Origin: Streptomyces sp. ISL-10
GTDB taxonomy: Bacteria; Actinomycetota; Actinomycetes; Streptomycetales; Streptomycetaceae
Assembly (NCBI RefSeq): GCF_018614575.1
Contig: NZ_JAGGOJ010000038.1
Location: 1-62,421, forward strand
Direction of reading: 5' to 3'
DNA length: 62,421 bases
This document shows, in pieces, positions 55,501 to 62,421 of this stretch. The position numbers and the translations under genes were made by a program. Below the pieces are notes generated by a model. The model saw only the letters and a list, made by a program, of their open reading frames with translations. It had not been told where the DNA came from and ran no database searches. Each line of letters opens with the position of its first letter. Position 1 is the first letter of the stretch.

Positions 55501-56669
55501 ACGGAGGTCAGCGGCGGGCGGCTGGGGTCGCGCGGCGGCCCGAGCGCGTCGACGATCAGGTCGAAGGGCAACTCCTGGTGCGCGTACGCCTGGAGCGTGG
55601 TCTGCCGGGTGGCGCGGACGAGCCCGGCGAAGTCCGGGTCGCCGCCCGTTCTGATGCGCAGCGGCAGGGTGTTGACGAAGAATCCGACGAGCTCGCTGAA
55701 GGCCGGGTGGTCGCGACCGGAGACGGAGGTGCCGACGACGATGTCCTCCTGGCCGGTCCAGCGCCGCAGGGTGGCGGCGAAGCCGGCCAGCATCGTCATG
55801 TACAGCGTCGCGCCCTCAGACTTGCCGAACTCCCGCAGACGCGCGATGAGCTGGGGTGGCAGGTCGAAGTAGCGGGAGGCTCCGGCGTGGCCGAAGACGG
55901 GCGGCCTGGGCCGGTCGGTGGGGAGGTCGACGGGGCCGGTGCCGCTGAGCTCCTCGCGCCAGAAGGCGGTGAGTTCCGCCAGGCGCTTGCCGCTGATGCG
56001 GCGGCGCTGCCAGGCGGCGAAGTCGGCGTACTGCAGGGCGAGGTGCGTCAGCGGCTCGGCGGCCGCTCCCACGCGGGCCGCGTAGGCGCGCTCGAGTTCG
56101 GTGTAGAGCAGCCGCATGGACCAGCCGTCGGTGACGATGTGGTGCAGGTTGAGGACGAGGACGTGGTCGTCGGCGGCGATACGGGCGAGCGAGGCACGCA
56201 GCGGTACGGCGCCCGCGAGGTCGAAGGGGGCGGCGGCGTCCGCGTCGTAGAAGGCGCGGACGCCGGACCCGTCCGGCAGTTCGGTCACCGGCAGCGGCAG
56301 GCGGAACCCGTGCAGCACGTGGGGCTCGGCCTCCGCGGCGCCGGGCACGTCGCGGTAGACGGTGCGCAGGACCTCGTGGCGGTCCACGACGTCCTGAAGG
56401 GCTCCGTGCAGGGCCGGCACGTCGAGGGGGCCGCGGATGCGGGTGGCGACCGGGACGTTGTAGGCGGGGCTGCCGGGCTGCAGCTGGTCGAGGAACCACA
56501 GGCGGCGCTGGGCGAAGGAGAGCACCGGCGCCTCGGAGGGATCCCGTGGTGCCGGTTCGGGGTCCTCCCGTACGGCGGCGCGCCCTCCGCCCAGGCCCGC
56601 GAGGGCCTGGAACAGCGCCCGGCGGTGCTTCGGAAGTGCGGCTATGCGTTCGGCGAGGGACTCGCTCAC
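52518..56669 (-). CDS. terminal NRPS module C-A-PCP-TE with Cys thioesterase
   Basis: This 1,383-aa protein carries the only thioesterase in the window. C domain HHIVTDG near 178; A domain TSGSTGTPKG near 660 with pocket regions FDMSVYE, WNSAP, GGDWIP and GGATEASIHS, again the Cys/Ser/Thr-like layout; PCP GGDSFAA near 1078; TE about 1135-1380, starting CFPHGGGDA, with catalytic His in GGRHYF. The TE nucleophile elbow reads YGHCAG, so the nucleophile is Cys1219 in place of Ser. Cys thioesterases are known in obafluorin (beta-lactone) and sulfazecin (beta-lactam) release, so unusual ring closure or hydrolysis-shy release is likely. The N terminus has the same docking-type helix as its neighbour. 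Confidence 0.93.
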   Translation of the reverse strand: MSESLAERIAALPKHRRALFQALAGLGGGRAAVREDPEPAPRDPSEAPVLSFAQRRLWFLDQLQPGSPAYNVPVATRIRGPLDVPALHGALQDVVDRHEVLRTVYRDVPGAAEAEPHVLHGFRLPLPVTELPDGSGVRAFYDADAAAPFDLAGAVPLRASLARIAADDHVLVLNLHHIVTDGWSMRLLYTELERAYAARVGAAAEPLTHLALQYADFAAWQRRRISGKRLAELTAFWREELSGTGPVDLPTDRPRPPVFGHAGASRYFDLPPQLIARLREFGKSEGATLYMTMLAGFAATLRRWTGQEDIVVGTSVSGRDHPAFSELVGFFVNTLPLRIRTGGDPDFAGLVRATRQTTLQAYAHQELPFDLIVDALGPPRDPSRPPLTSVMFLLDETPDTAPGLAGLDTEPIDFSSRATKYDLMISVHDTGSAVRALVEYPTDLFDASTVDRLLGHFLTTLEAAVAVPDVPISALPLLTGSERRTALDDWNATRAPFPQDACLHQLFEQHVDRRPDAAAIVCGGLGGWNVTYRELEERANRLAHHLAEAGAGPDRTVALCLRRGPGLVTAILAVLKAGAAYVPLDPEYPAERLGLLLRDAAPPIVVSDSELIGRLPLGPDTVRVLLDTDRPVLQTLPATRPAVPVTSRDLAYVIFTSGSTGTPKGIALEHRGVVNNLLDLNRSYGIGPDDAVLALSSPSFDMSVYETLGMLAAGGTLVLPDPAAAKDPAHWADLIERHGVTVWNSAPALLGLLLDQLEHAGGPALPRLRTAFLGGDWIPVTHPDRLRAFAPGLAFAALGGATEASIHSVEYRVDRVDPTWTKLPYGRPMANQHTYILDPADRLVPVGVPGELHLGGVGLARGYLNRPELTAEKFVRVELEPGRTERLYRTGDLARYRPDGTIELLGRTDFRIKLNGLRIEPGEVESALRDRPGVREAVVVARQGAGSARLIGYVVPEDGAAPDTAALRAALGTVLPPHCVPAELVLLDRLPLSPNGKVDRKALPEPRTRRPEAAAPAGPTTPAATDGDPAGPVAVAITDGAPPTAGDAVARRVAAVWAEVLGLEAVGPDDDFFALGGDSFAAVRAVRAVADGMRQAHALRVVDLFSNPTPAGLAARVTELGGPSADGATHRLLHRLSQGPAEGPAALTLVCFPHGGGDAIAYQPLAAHLPPHIQLLAVSPPGHDPLVPGPMLPVGEFAELAAREIARTVTGPFAVYGHCAGVVTALETTRVLERDGLRPVALHLAAALPEDDPEYALEMERVSSDEDLVGYLTAMDGFDGVLDDSDLTAVLRMVRHDMTEAARFFARTPEGYERPLRTPLTVIVGDADDATEGFEQGHRAWGRYAPDLRLAVIPGGRHYFAKHLPDRLAALLADLHRNGGTHV

Positions 56670-57464
56670 CTTGTGCCTCCGTGCGGTCTGAAGGATGAGG
56701 GATACGGCGAGGTTTGCGGTGGGACGCGGGGCGCCCCCGGACGACCGGTGGCGGCAACGCCCCGTCGTGCGGGACGCGACCGCCTGCGGCCCCGGTGGGG
56801 CCTCTGCGGCGGCCGCAGGTGGGCCGCTCGCGCCGCCCCGGCGGTGCGGACGTTCAGCCCGGAAGGTGCAGCCGGTTCCCGGCGACCCCGGAGGTGCGCC
56901 GGGCTACGGAGCGGCGGCCCGGAAGGTGCTGCCCATTCGCGCTCCCGGAGATGCGGCGGTCTGCGCCAGCCCCGAAGCGGCGGCCGTTCCCACCGACCCC
57001 GGCGGTACAACCGCTCCGGCCGACCCACGAAGTGCGACCATTCCGGCCGACCCAGGTGCGGCCCAATCGCGCTCCCGGAGATGCGGCGGTCTGCGCCAGC
57101 CCCGAAGCGGCGGCCGTTCCCACCGACCCCGCCGGTACGACCGCTCCGGCCGACCCACGAGGCGGCCGATTCCGCACACCCCAGAGGGAGAGCCGTTCAG
57201 CCAACCCCTGCGGTGCGGCCGTGCCGCGCGGCCCGGCCACGTGCGGCCAGTTCCGCCGGCCCCAGAGGTACCGCGCTCCGCGACGCCGCGGCCACTCGCG
57301 GGGCGTGCCGCGCCGGTGCGGCGGGAGGTGCAGCCGTTCCGGCACGACCCCGACGGTGCGGCCCCGTGTCGCGGGCCGCGGCCGCGGTCTTGTCGGCCGC
57401 GCCGGTGTGGCTGCGGAGCGGGTGCCGGTCGGGCCGCCACCCGCTCCGACGCGCACAGGTCGCC
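56670..57464. repeat. 795-bp gene-free region of degenerate ~30-bp repeats
   Basis: There is no convincing gene here. About 56,830-57,380 is made of diverged units of roughly 30 bp around TTCCNRCCGACCCCGGNGG followed by TRCGRCC. On top of this, a 100-bp block (56931-57030) recurs at 57061-57160 (offset 130) with about three mismatches. Frames on both strands stay open because of the repeat, but codon-position bias is absent. It separates the exporter gene from the NRPS genes and must contain the NRPS operon promoter, probably in the last 100 or so bases before 56669. Confidence 0.8.
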
Positions 57465-58763
57465 CTACGCGCCGACCTTGGCGTCGTCCGCCACGGGCTC
57501 CGCCGGTCCGGCGCCTTCGGCGCCCTCCTCGGCGGTGGCGTCGCCGCCCGGCATCTCCTTGATGGCGGCGACGGGGCCGCCCAACAGGGTCAGACCACCG
57601 ACGATGGTGATCGCTCCGGCGACGGCCAGCGCCGCGGTGAGGCCGAAGGCCTCGCCCAGCGCGCCGCCGGCGAAGTAGCCGAGGGACAGGGCGCCGTAGA
57701 CGGCCGACAGGGCTGCGCCGCTGACGCGCCCCATCTGCTCGTTGGGCGTGATGCCCTGGACGAGGCTCAGGACGTGGATGTCGAACATCGGGGACACGAA
57801 GCCGATGACGGCCTGGACCACGATCAGCCCGACGAATCCGGCGACCGCCCCGCCCGTCGGCACCAGGATGTAGCCGACGCCGAGCACGACCGCGGTCAGG
57901 ACCAGCGTGCGGCCGACCGTGAGCACCTTGGTGACCTGCTCGGACAGGACGGCACCGACGATGACGAAGACCGACATCACGGCGAACGCCGCGCCGACCT
58001 GGCCGGGGCTCAGGTCGAGCACCTTGTACGCGTAGACGATCAGCAGCGCGTCACCCATCGCGGCACCGAGGTTGACCACGACGTTGGCGGTGAACAGCCC
58101 CCGCAGGACGGGGTTGCCGAAGAGGGTCTTGAGGCCCTCCTTCATCTCCGCCTTGGCGGACGCCTTCGTCTCCTCCACCCGGGCCCGGGTGTCACGGTGC
58201 CGGATGATCAGCAGCGCCACCAGCGAGACCAGGAAGGTGAACGCGTCCGCGGTGATCGCGCGGGCCGCGCCGAGCACCTGGATCAGCGCGCCACCGGCGC
58301 CGGCACCGACGGCCTCGGCGACGCTGCGGCTGATCTGGAGCTTGGTGTTGCCCTCGACGAGGTTCTCGGTGCCGATCAGCTGCGGCAGCCACGACTGGTA
58401 CGAGACCTCGAAGAAGGTGGTCAGGACACCGGTGAGGGCGGCCGCGATGTAGACGTGCGTCATGGTGACGGAGTCGAACGCGAAGGCCACCGGGATCGAC
58501 CCGAGCGCCGCGAAGCGGCCCAGGTCGGCCACGATCATGATGGTGCGGCGCGAGAACCTGTCCGCGACGAGGCCGGCGACCGGGGCCAGGAGCAGGAAGG
58601 GGAGGAAGCGCAGTGCGCCGAGGACGCCGACCTCGAACGCTCCCCCGTCGAGAAAGACGACCGCGAGGGTCGGTAGCGCGAGCAGTGAGATCTTGTCGCC
58701 GAAGTTGCTGATGGTCTGCCCGAACCACAGGCGATTGAAATCGGAATGCCGACCGAGTGCCAT
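57465..58763 (-). CDS. MFS exporter, MFS_3/EntS-like
   Basis: This 432-aa protein has about 12 hydrophobic segments and begins FNRLWFGQTISNFGDKISLL, typical of the MFS_3 group that exports siderophores and antibiotics. The motif DRFSRRTIMIVADLGR near 67 is the loop 2-3 signature. An Ala/Glu-rich tail follows the last helix. It is the second exporter of the locus and is probably for product efflux or self-resistance. Confidence 0.87.
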   Translation of the reverse strand: MALGRHSDFNRLWFGQTISNFGDKISLLALPTLAVVFLDGGAFEVGVLGALRFLPFLLLAPVAGLVADRFSRRTIMIVADLGRFAALGSIPVAFAFDSVTMTHVYIAAALTGVLTTFFEVSYQSWLPQLIGTENLVEGNTKLQISRSVAEAVGAGAGGALIQVLGAARAITADAFTFLVSLVALLIIRHRDTRARVEETKASAKAEMKEGLKTLFGNPVLRGLFTANVVVNLGAAMGDALLIVYAYKVLDLSPGQVGAAFAVMSVFVIVGAVLSEQVTKVLTVGRTLVLTAVVLGVGYILVPTGGAVAGFVGLIVVQAVIGFVSPMFDIHVLSLVQGITPNEQMGRVSGAALSAVYGALSLGYFAGGALGEAFGLTAALAVAGAITIVGGLTLLGGPVAAIKEMPGGDATAEEGAEGAGPAEPVADDAKVGA

Positions 58764-58853
58764 GTCGACGCCCTTTTCTGGTTGGGGACGGAATTGTCGG
58801 ACGGCACTGAACGTATGGCGGGCGGGTTAGCCACCGGTTACGGATCCGGGCGA

Positions 58854-59915
58854 TCAGAGGCCGGGCATGGAGAGCGTATGAGAAGCGTTGTAGAAGCGTG
58901 CAATGTCGGCGCTCTCCCGGGCGATCCCCGCGGTGACCGCGGGGTCGAGCGGTGCACTGCCGGCGAAGGGCTCCACCAGCGGCTCGGCACCGCGGCGGCC
59001 TCCTGACCAGGTGCCCACCGCCCAGCCGTCGACCACCACAGTGGGGCGGATGATTCCGCCGCCGGGCCACACGCGGCGCTCGTGCTCCGCGGGCACGGAC
59101 AGTTCCCGGCGCCGGTATCCGACGAGATAGTTGTCGTACGCCGGAAGCAGACGCACATCCCCTTCGGGGATGTGATCGGCGTCTTCCCGCGGGAATTCGC
59201 CCGCGGCCGCCCAGGCTTTCCTGCACACGGCGGCCCGAAGCCCCGACCAGTGGGCGAAGTCCTCCACGTCGGCGGGGCCGTGGGCCGCGCGGTAACGGCG
59301 GGCGAGTTCGCTCTCGGCGGCGGCTCCCGTGAAAGGCGGTGGTCCGGAGGCCGGCAGCCAGTCGTCGAGCAGGACGAAGGTGGCCTCGCCCTCGCGCTGG
59401 GGCCCGTGGCAGATCAGGCCGGACAGCGCGGTCCGGCGGATCAGGTGGAAGGCGGACTGGCCCTTGGACTCCACGCCCAGGGTGCCCAGGCGCTCGGTCA
59501 GTTCGGCGCGGGTCAGCGGGCCTTCCCCGTCGATGGCCTGCACGATGAGTTTCGCCGCCCGTTCGCACAGGGCTTCGTCCAGGCCGAGTTCACGCAGCCG
59601 GCGGGCGGCGAGGGACAGGTAGACCGGGCCGAAGAGGCCGAGCAGCCAACGGGCGTCCGCCGCCGGGACGAGCTGCAGTGTGCCGCGCATGAACCAGCCG
59701 CGCACGACGGTGCGTTCGGTGTCGGTGGCGTGCCGGACGTCGTCGGCGGTCAGGTCCGCCACGCGGGCGCGCAGGCCGAGGCCCGCCGCCGCGAGGTCCT
59801 GGGCCTGGACCGCGAGGACCCGGTCCAGGGCGGCGGCGACCGTCTTTTCACGGACCCGCCCCCCGATCGCCTGTGCGCGTGCTCTCAGCAGCCGGTCGGC
59901 AGTTCGTCGTTCCAC
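58854..59915 (-). CDS. AlkZ-like DNA glycosylase (HTH_42), candidate self-resistance
   Basis: This 353-aa protein of the HTH_42/winged-helix AlkZ family has the catalytic Q-x-Q motif at Q37 and Q39 (LAVQAQDL), the same positions known for AlkZ of Streptomyces sahachiroi. Further family blocks are GWFMRGTLQLVPAAD near 73 and LLPAYDNYLVGYRRR near 258. AlkZ unhooks interstrand cross-links made by azinomycin B and protects its producer. Relatives occur both in genotoxin clusters and as stand-alone genes. Lying between the exporter and the PPTase of this cluster, it suggests a DNA-alkylating product. Confidence 0.82.
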   Translation of the reverse strand: MERRTADRLLRARAQAIGGRVREKTVAAALDRVLAVQAQDLAAAGLGLRARVADLTADDVRHATDTERTVVRGWFMRGTLQLVPAADARWLLGLFGPVYLSLAARRLRELGLDEALCERAAKLIVQAIDGEGPLTRAELTERLGTLGVESKGQSAFHLIRRTALSGLICHGPQREGEATFVLLDDWLPASGPPPFTGAAAESELARRYRAAHGPADVEDFAHWSGLRAAVCRKAWAAAGEFPREDADHIPEGDVRLLPAYDNYLVGYRRRELSVPAEHERRVWPGGGIIRPTVVVDGWAVGTWSGGRRGAEPLVEPFAGSAPLDPAVTAGIARESADIARFYNASHTLSMPGL

Positions 59916-59954
59916 AGTCCCCAGTCTTTCACCGAGATCGTTGGTACCAGGTCG

Positions 59955-60611
59955 TCACAGGCCGGCGGACAGCGTCCGCAGCGCCACCGGTTCGCGGGCC
60001 GCCGCACAGCCGACAACGCCCGGCGCCGACCAGTCCGTGAGCCGCCAGTCCCGCCAGCAGGACGTCCCCGTGCCGTGCAGGGGCAGGTCGAGGCGGCCCA
60101 AGTCGTCGAGCGCGGCCGCGCCGATCTTGACCAGTGCCTCCTTGCGCACCCACTGACGGAGGAAGGCCCGCCGCGGGTCCGGGTGCGCCCGCAGCCCGGC
60201 GAGCTCGGCCGGGCCGCAGGCGCGTTCCGCCACGTTCCAGTTCATCGGGCCGTGGCCGTCGTCGGCCTCCAGGTCGACGCCCACCGGCCCGTGGGCAGCG
60301 GCGGCCGCGACCCAGCCGCGGGTGTGGGTGAGGCTCACGCCGATGCCGGGCGCCTCGGCCAGGTGCGGCCGTCCGTGCGGCCGGTCGCACCGGTCGCAGC
60401 TCTGCACCAGGGTCAGGCTCCGCGCCGGCCGCCTCAGCAGGCGGGCGGCGCACAGCCTGACCAGGGCGTGGGCGGCGACGAAGTCGTCCCGGTCGGCGGC
60501 GGACCGCAGGGCATCAGCCCGGTCCCGTTCCGTACGGGTCAGCAGCTCCCGTACGTCACCGGCTCCGGCGAGCACCTCGCCGGTCCGCCCGGCCAGTGCG
60601 ACCGCCGCCAT
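59955..60611 (-). CDS. Sfp-type 4'-phosphopantetheinyl transferase
   Basis: This 218-aa protein activates carrier domains by moving phosphopantetheine from CoA to the carrier serine. It has VSLTHTRGWVAAA near 92, the metal-binding GVDLE near 110 and WVRKEALVKIG near 152. The ATG overlaps the stop of the Cy-methyltransferase gene (ATGA). A cluster-borne enzyme for the ACP and PCP domains of this locus is expected. Confidence 0.9.
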   Translation of the reverse strand: MAAVALAGRTGEVLAGAGDVRELLTRTERDRADALRSAADRDDFVAAHALVRLCAARLLRRPARSLTLVQSCDRCDRPHGRPHLAEAPGIGVSLTHTRGWVAAAAAHGPVGVDLEADDGHGPMNWNVAERACGPAELAGLRAHPDPRRAFLRQWVRKEALVKIGAAALDDLGRLDLPLHGTGTSCWRDWRLTDWSAPGVVGCAAAREPVALRTLSAGL

Positions 60612-62421
60612 CAGCGCCTGCGGCGCAGGACCGCGTGGTAGCCCGGCAGCAGCAGCGCGTCAGCGTCCGACTGCGGGTCGATGGCATGCAGCTGGATCGC
60701 GTCGTCTTCCAGGATCTCCCAGTCGTCCGCCGGGAAGGCGGCGGTCAGTTCGGGTCGGGTGAAGCGGTTGGAGTGCCGCACACCGGCCGCCTCCAGCGGC
60801 CCGACGAGGTCCTCGGCCCGGCCGCGCTTGCCGCCGACGAAGCCGAGGTAGCCGAAGGAGTTGCTGGAGTAGTCGGGCTCGTGGACGATCAGCACCCCGT
60901 CGGGGCCGAGCAGCCGGCCGGCCACGGTGGCGAGCCGGGCGCGGGCCGCGCTGTCGAGGACGTGGAAGACGCCGCGGACGAAGATGTTGTACGGCCCCTC
61001 GCCCAGAGCGGCGGCCTGCTCGGCGTCGGTCATGTCGACCGCAAGGTAGTCGACGTTCGCCGCTCCCGTTGCCTGTGCCTCGCGGACGGCGTGCTCGATG
61101 GCGCTGGCGGAGACGTCCACGCCGACCACACGCGGGTAGTGCGGGGCGAGTTCGCGGCTGTAGCGGCCGTTTCCGCAGCCGAGGTCGATGACCGGCAGGT
61201 CGTCCGCGAAGTGCTTGCGGGCCTGGCCGAGCAGCCACTGGAACTCCTCGCCGCTGTCGGCGTCCCAGATGACGTCGCCGCCGCGGCCGGTGCGTTCGAT
61301 GCCGGCCCAGTAGCGCTCCCACGCGTCGCCGGTGTCCCGTTCCTCCACCGGCCGCTCGGCGGCGCTCGGATCACCGGGCGGCGGCGAGAAGCGCTCCCAT
61401 GCCTCCTCCTCGCCGAGCGCTTCGAGCAGGGCGACGAACTCCTGGAACATGGACTCGATCAACCCGTCGGGGTAAACGGCGGGCAGGTGGTCCCAGTTGA
61501 AGGTGAGGCCGCCGGACTTCTCGAAGACCTGGAAGTCGAGTGAGACCTGCGGGGTCTGGGAGATCCCGTACACCGTCACGCCCAGCTCGGTCTCCTCGTA
61601 CTGCGGCGGGTGGCCGGCGAGGCTGGTCATCACCACGGGCATCGCGGGCGCGAGGGAACCGCGCAACTTGGTGAGTTCACGCAGGACCTGGACGCCGCTG
61701 AAGTAGCGGTGCTCCAGGTCCGCCCACAGGCGGCGCTGCAAGGCCTGGGCGCGTCCGGTGAAGGTGGTGTCCTGCTGCTCGACGGCGAGCAGCAGGGTGG
61801 TCGTGGTGTCGGCGAGCAGGGAGTTGACCTGCGGGTGCAGCGGCAGCCGGTTGAAGAGGGGGAAGTTGATGGTGAAGCGGGCCTGCCCGGAGGCGCTGCC
61901 GAGGACTTCGGCGTAGGCGGCGGCGAGCACGCCGGAGGGGGTGACCTTGCGGTCGCCGGCCCGCTCCTGGATACGGTTCCACAGCTCGGCGGGCACGACA
62001 TGGCTGAGCCGTTCGAAGCGGACGGGCAGCTCGGGGGCGTCCGCGGGCCGTTCGGGGAGCTGCGGGGCGGGCGGCAGGGTGGCGAGCCGGTCCCGCCAGT
62101 ACCACTCGGAGCGGCGGTAGAGCTCGCTGTCGCGCAGCGAGTTGCCGACGGCCAGCACATAGTCGCGGAACGTCAGCTCCAGCGGCGCCAGTTCGGCGCC
62201 TGACCCGGGCCGTGGCTCGCCCGGGCGGGGGCCGTTGACCGTTGCTGCCCGGTGGGTGGCTTCCACGGGGCCGGCGTCAGACCCGGGCCGTGGCTCGCCC
62301 GGGCGGGGGCCGTTGACGGTTGCTGCCCGGTGGGTGGCTTCCACGGGGCCGGCGCCTGACCCGGGCCGTGGCTCGCCCGGGCGGGGGCCGTTGACGGTTG
62401 CTGTCCGGTGGGTGGCTTCGA
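60611..62421 (-). CDS. Cy domain (C-terminal lobe)-methyltransferase protein, 5' incomplete
   Basis: The frame is open to the window end, so the N terminus is missing. The visible 600 or so residues are, in order: at least three copies of a 26-residue Pro/Gly-rich repeat; the second half of a heterocyclisation domain (LTFRDYVLAVGNSLRDSE, TINFPLFNRLPLHPQV, SQTPQVSLDFQ, LTFNWDHLP); then a class I SAM methyltransferase (VIDLGCGNGRYSREL, VVGVDVSASAIEHA) up to the stop. No A or PCP domain follows. The DxxxxD half of the Cy domain lies outside. The methyltransferase may methylate a ring-forming residue or the nitrogen of a carrier-bound intermediate. It overlaps the PPTase gene. Confidence 0.85.
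   Translation of the reverse strand, partial: EATHRTATVNGPRPGEPRPGSGAGPVEATHRAATVNGPRPGEPRPGSDAGPVEATHRAATVNGPRPGEPRPGSGAELAPLELTFRDYVLAVGNSLRDSELYRRSEWYWRDRLATLPPAPQLPERPADAPELPVRFERLSHVVPAELWNRIQERAGDRKVTPSGVLAAAYAEVLGSASGQARFTINFPLFNRLPLHPQVNSLLADTTTTLLLAVEQQDTTFTGRAQALQRRLWADLEHRYFSGVQVLRELTKLRGSLAPAMPVVMTSLAGHPPQYEETELGVTVYGISQTPQVSLDFQVFEKSGGLTFNWDHLPAVYPDGLIESMFQEFVALLEALGEEEAWERFSPPPGDPSAAERPVEERDTGDAWERYWAGIERTGRGGDVIWDADSGEEFQWLLGQARKHFADDLPVIDLGCGNGRYSRELAPHYPRVVGVDVSASAIEHAVREAQATGAANVDYLAVDMTDAEQAAALGEGPYNIFVRGVFHVLDSAARARLATVAGRLLGPDGVLIVHEPDYSSNSFGYLGFVGGKRGRAEDLVGPLEAAGVRHSNRFTRPELTAAFPADDWEILEDDAIQLHAIDPQSDADALLLPGYHAVLRRRR
62203..62421 (-). repeat. 78-bp in-frame tandem repeat, running out of the window
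   Basis: Units start at 62203, 62281 and 62359 with an exact 78-bp period; the third is cut by the window end. Copies differ at very few positions. Each encodes 26 residues of the type EATHRAATVNGPRPGEPRPG. They sit in the loop between the two lobes of the Cy domain, directly before LELTFRDYV. Confidence 0.92.

Noticed and set aside
57061..57160. Possible CRISPR array in the repeat tract
   Set aside because: The units are degenerate and adjacent with no unique spacers of constant length, and there are no cas genes.

Overview
The base composition (very high GC), GTG/TTG starts, four-base gene overlaps, BTAD (AfsR/SARP) regulators and a rare TTA codon all point to an actinomycete, almost certainly a Streptomyces or close relative. 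No rRNA, tRNA, CRISPR array or insertion sequence was seen.

Layout. 1-8.5 kb is ordinary chromosome: the 3' part of a GH109-type glycosidase, a secreted NEW3-like protein, an APH-fold kinase, and a branched-chain amino acid ABC transporter (substrate-binding lipoprotein on +, livHMGF on -, converging). 8.6-35.1 kb is the left half of a large natural-product locus. It holds a 3,821-aa PKS/NRPS (AL-ACP-KS-AT-ACP-luciferase-like monooxygenase-C-A-PCP-C), its coupled MFS exporter, a divergent MarR repressor, two BTAD regulators with a small secreted peptide gene between them, and a tightly overlapping operon of Cy-A-PCP NRPS, serine-hydroxymethyltransferase homologue, DUF2461-like protein, threonine aldolase and GNAT. 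35.4-45.3 kb is an amino-sugar PTS island: EIIB-EIIA-HAD-two dehydrogenases on -, a GntR repressor, then EIIC-HPr-(EI remnant)-NagB-ROK kinase on +. It carries repeated ACTGGT-N4-ACCAGT operators. 45.4-62.4 kb is the right half of the natural-product locus, all on -: two paired acyl-CoA dehydrogenases, a stand-alone C domain, C-A-PCP, C-A-PCP-TE, a 795-bp degenerate repeat region, an MFS exporter, an AlkZ-like DNA glycosylase, a Sfp-type phosphopantetheinyl transferase, and a Cy-methyltransferase protein cut by the window end.

How it may work together. The SHMT homologue has Thr where normal SHMTs have an active-site Tyr (T88 before AEGYPG), a difference expected for alpha-methylserine formation from D-Ala. 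It overlaps a heterocyclising Cy-A-PCP module, so a 4-methyloxazoline (as in JBIR-34/-35, FmoH/FmoA3) is the best structural prediction. The thioesterase has a Cys nucleophile (GHCAG), a feature of some enzymes that close strained rings such as beta-lactones or beta-lactams. The AlkZ-like glycosylase carries the Q37-x-Q39 motif of the azinomycin self-resistance enzyme, which suggests a DNA-reactive product. A TTA codon at position 60 of the PKS/NRPS implies bldA dependence. I do not recognise the product, and module order across proteins cannot be read from the sequence: one protein ends in an orphan C domain, and the last gene is incomplete.
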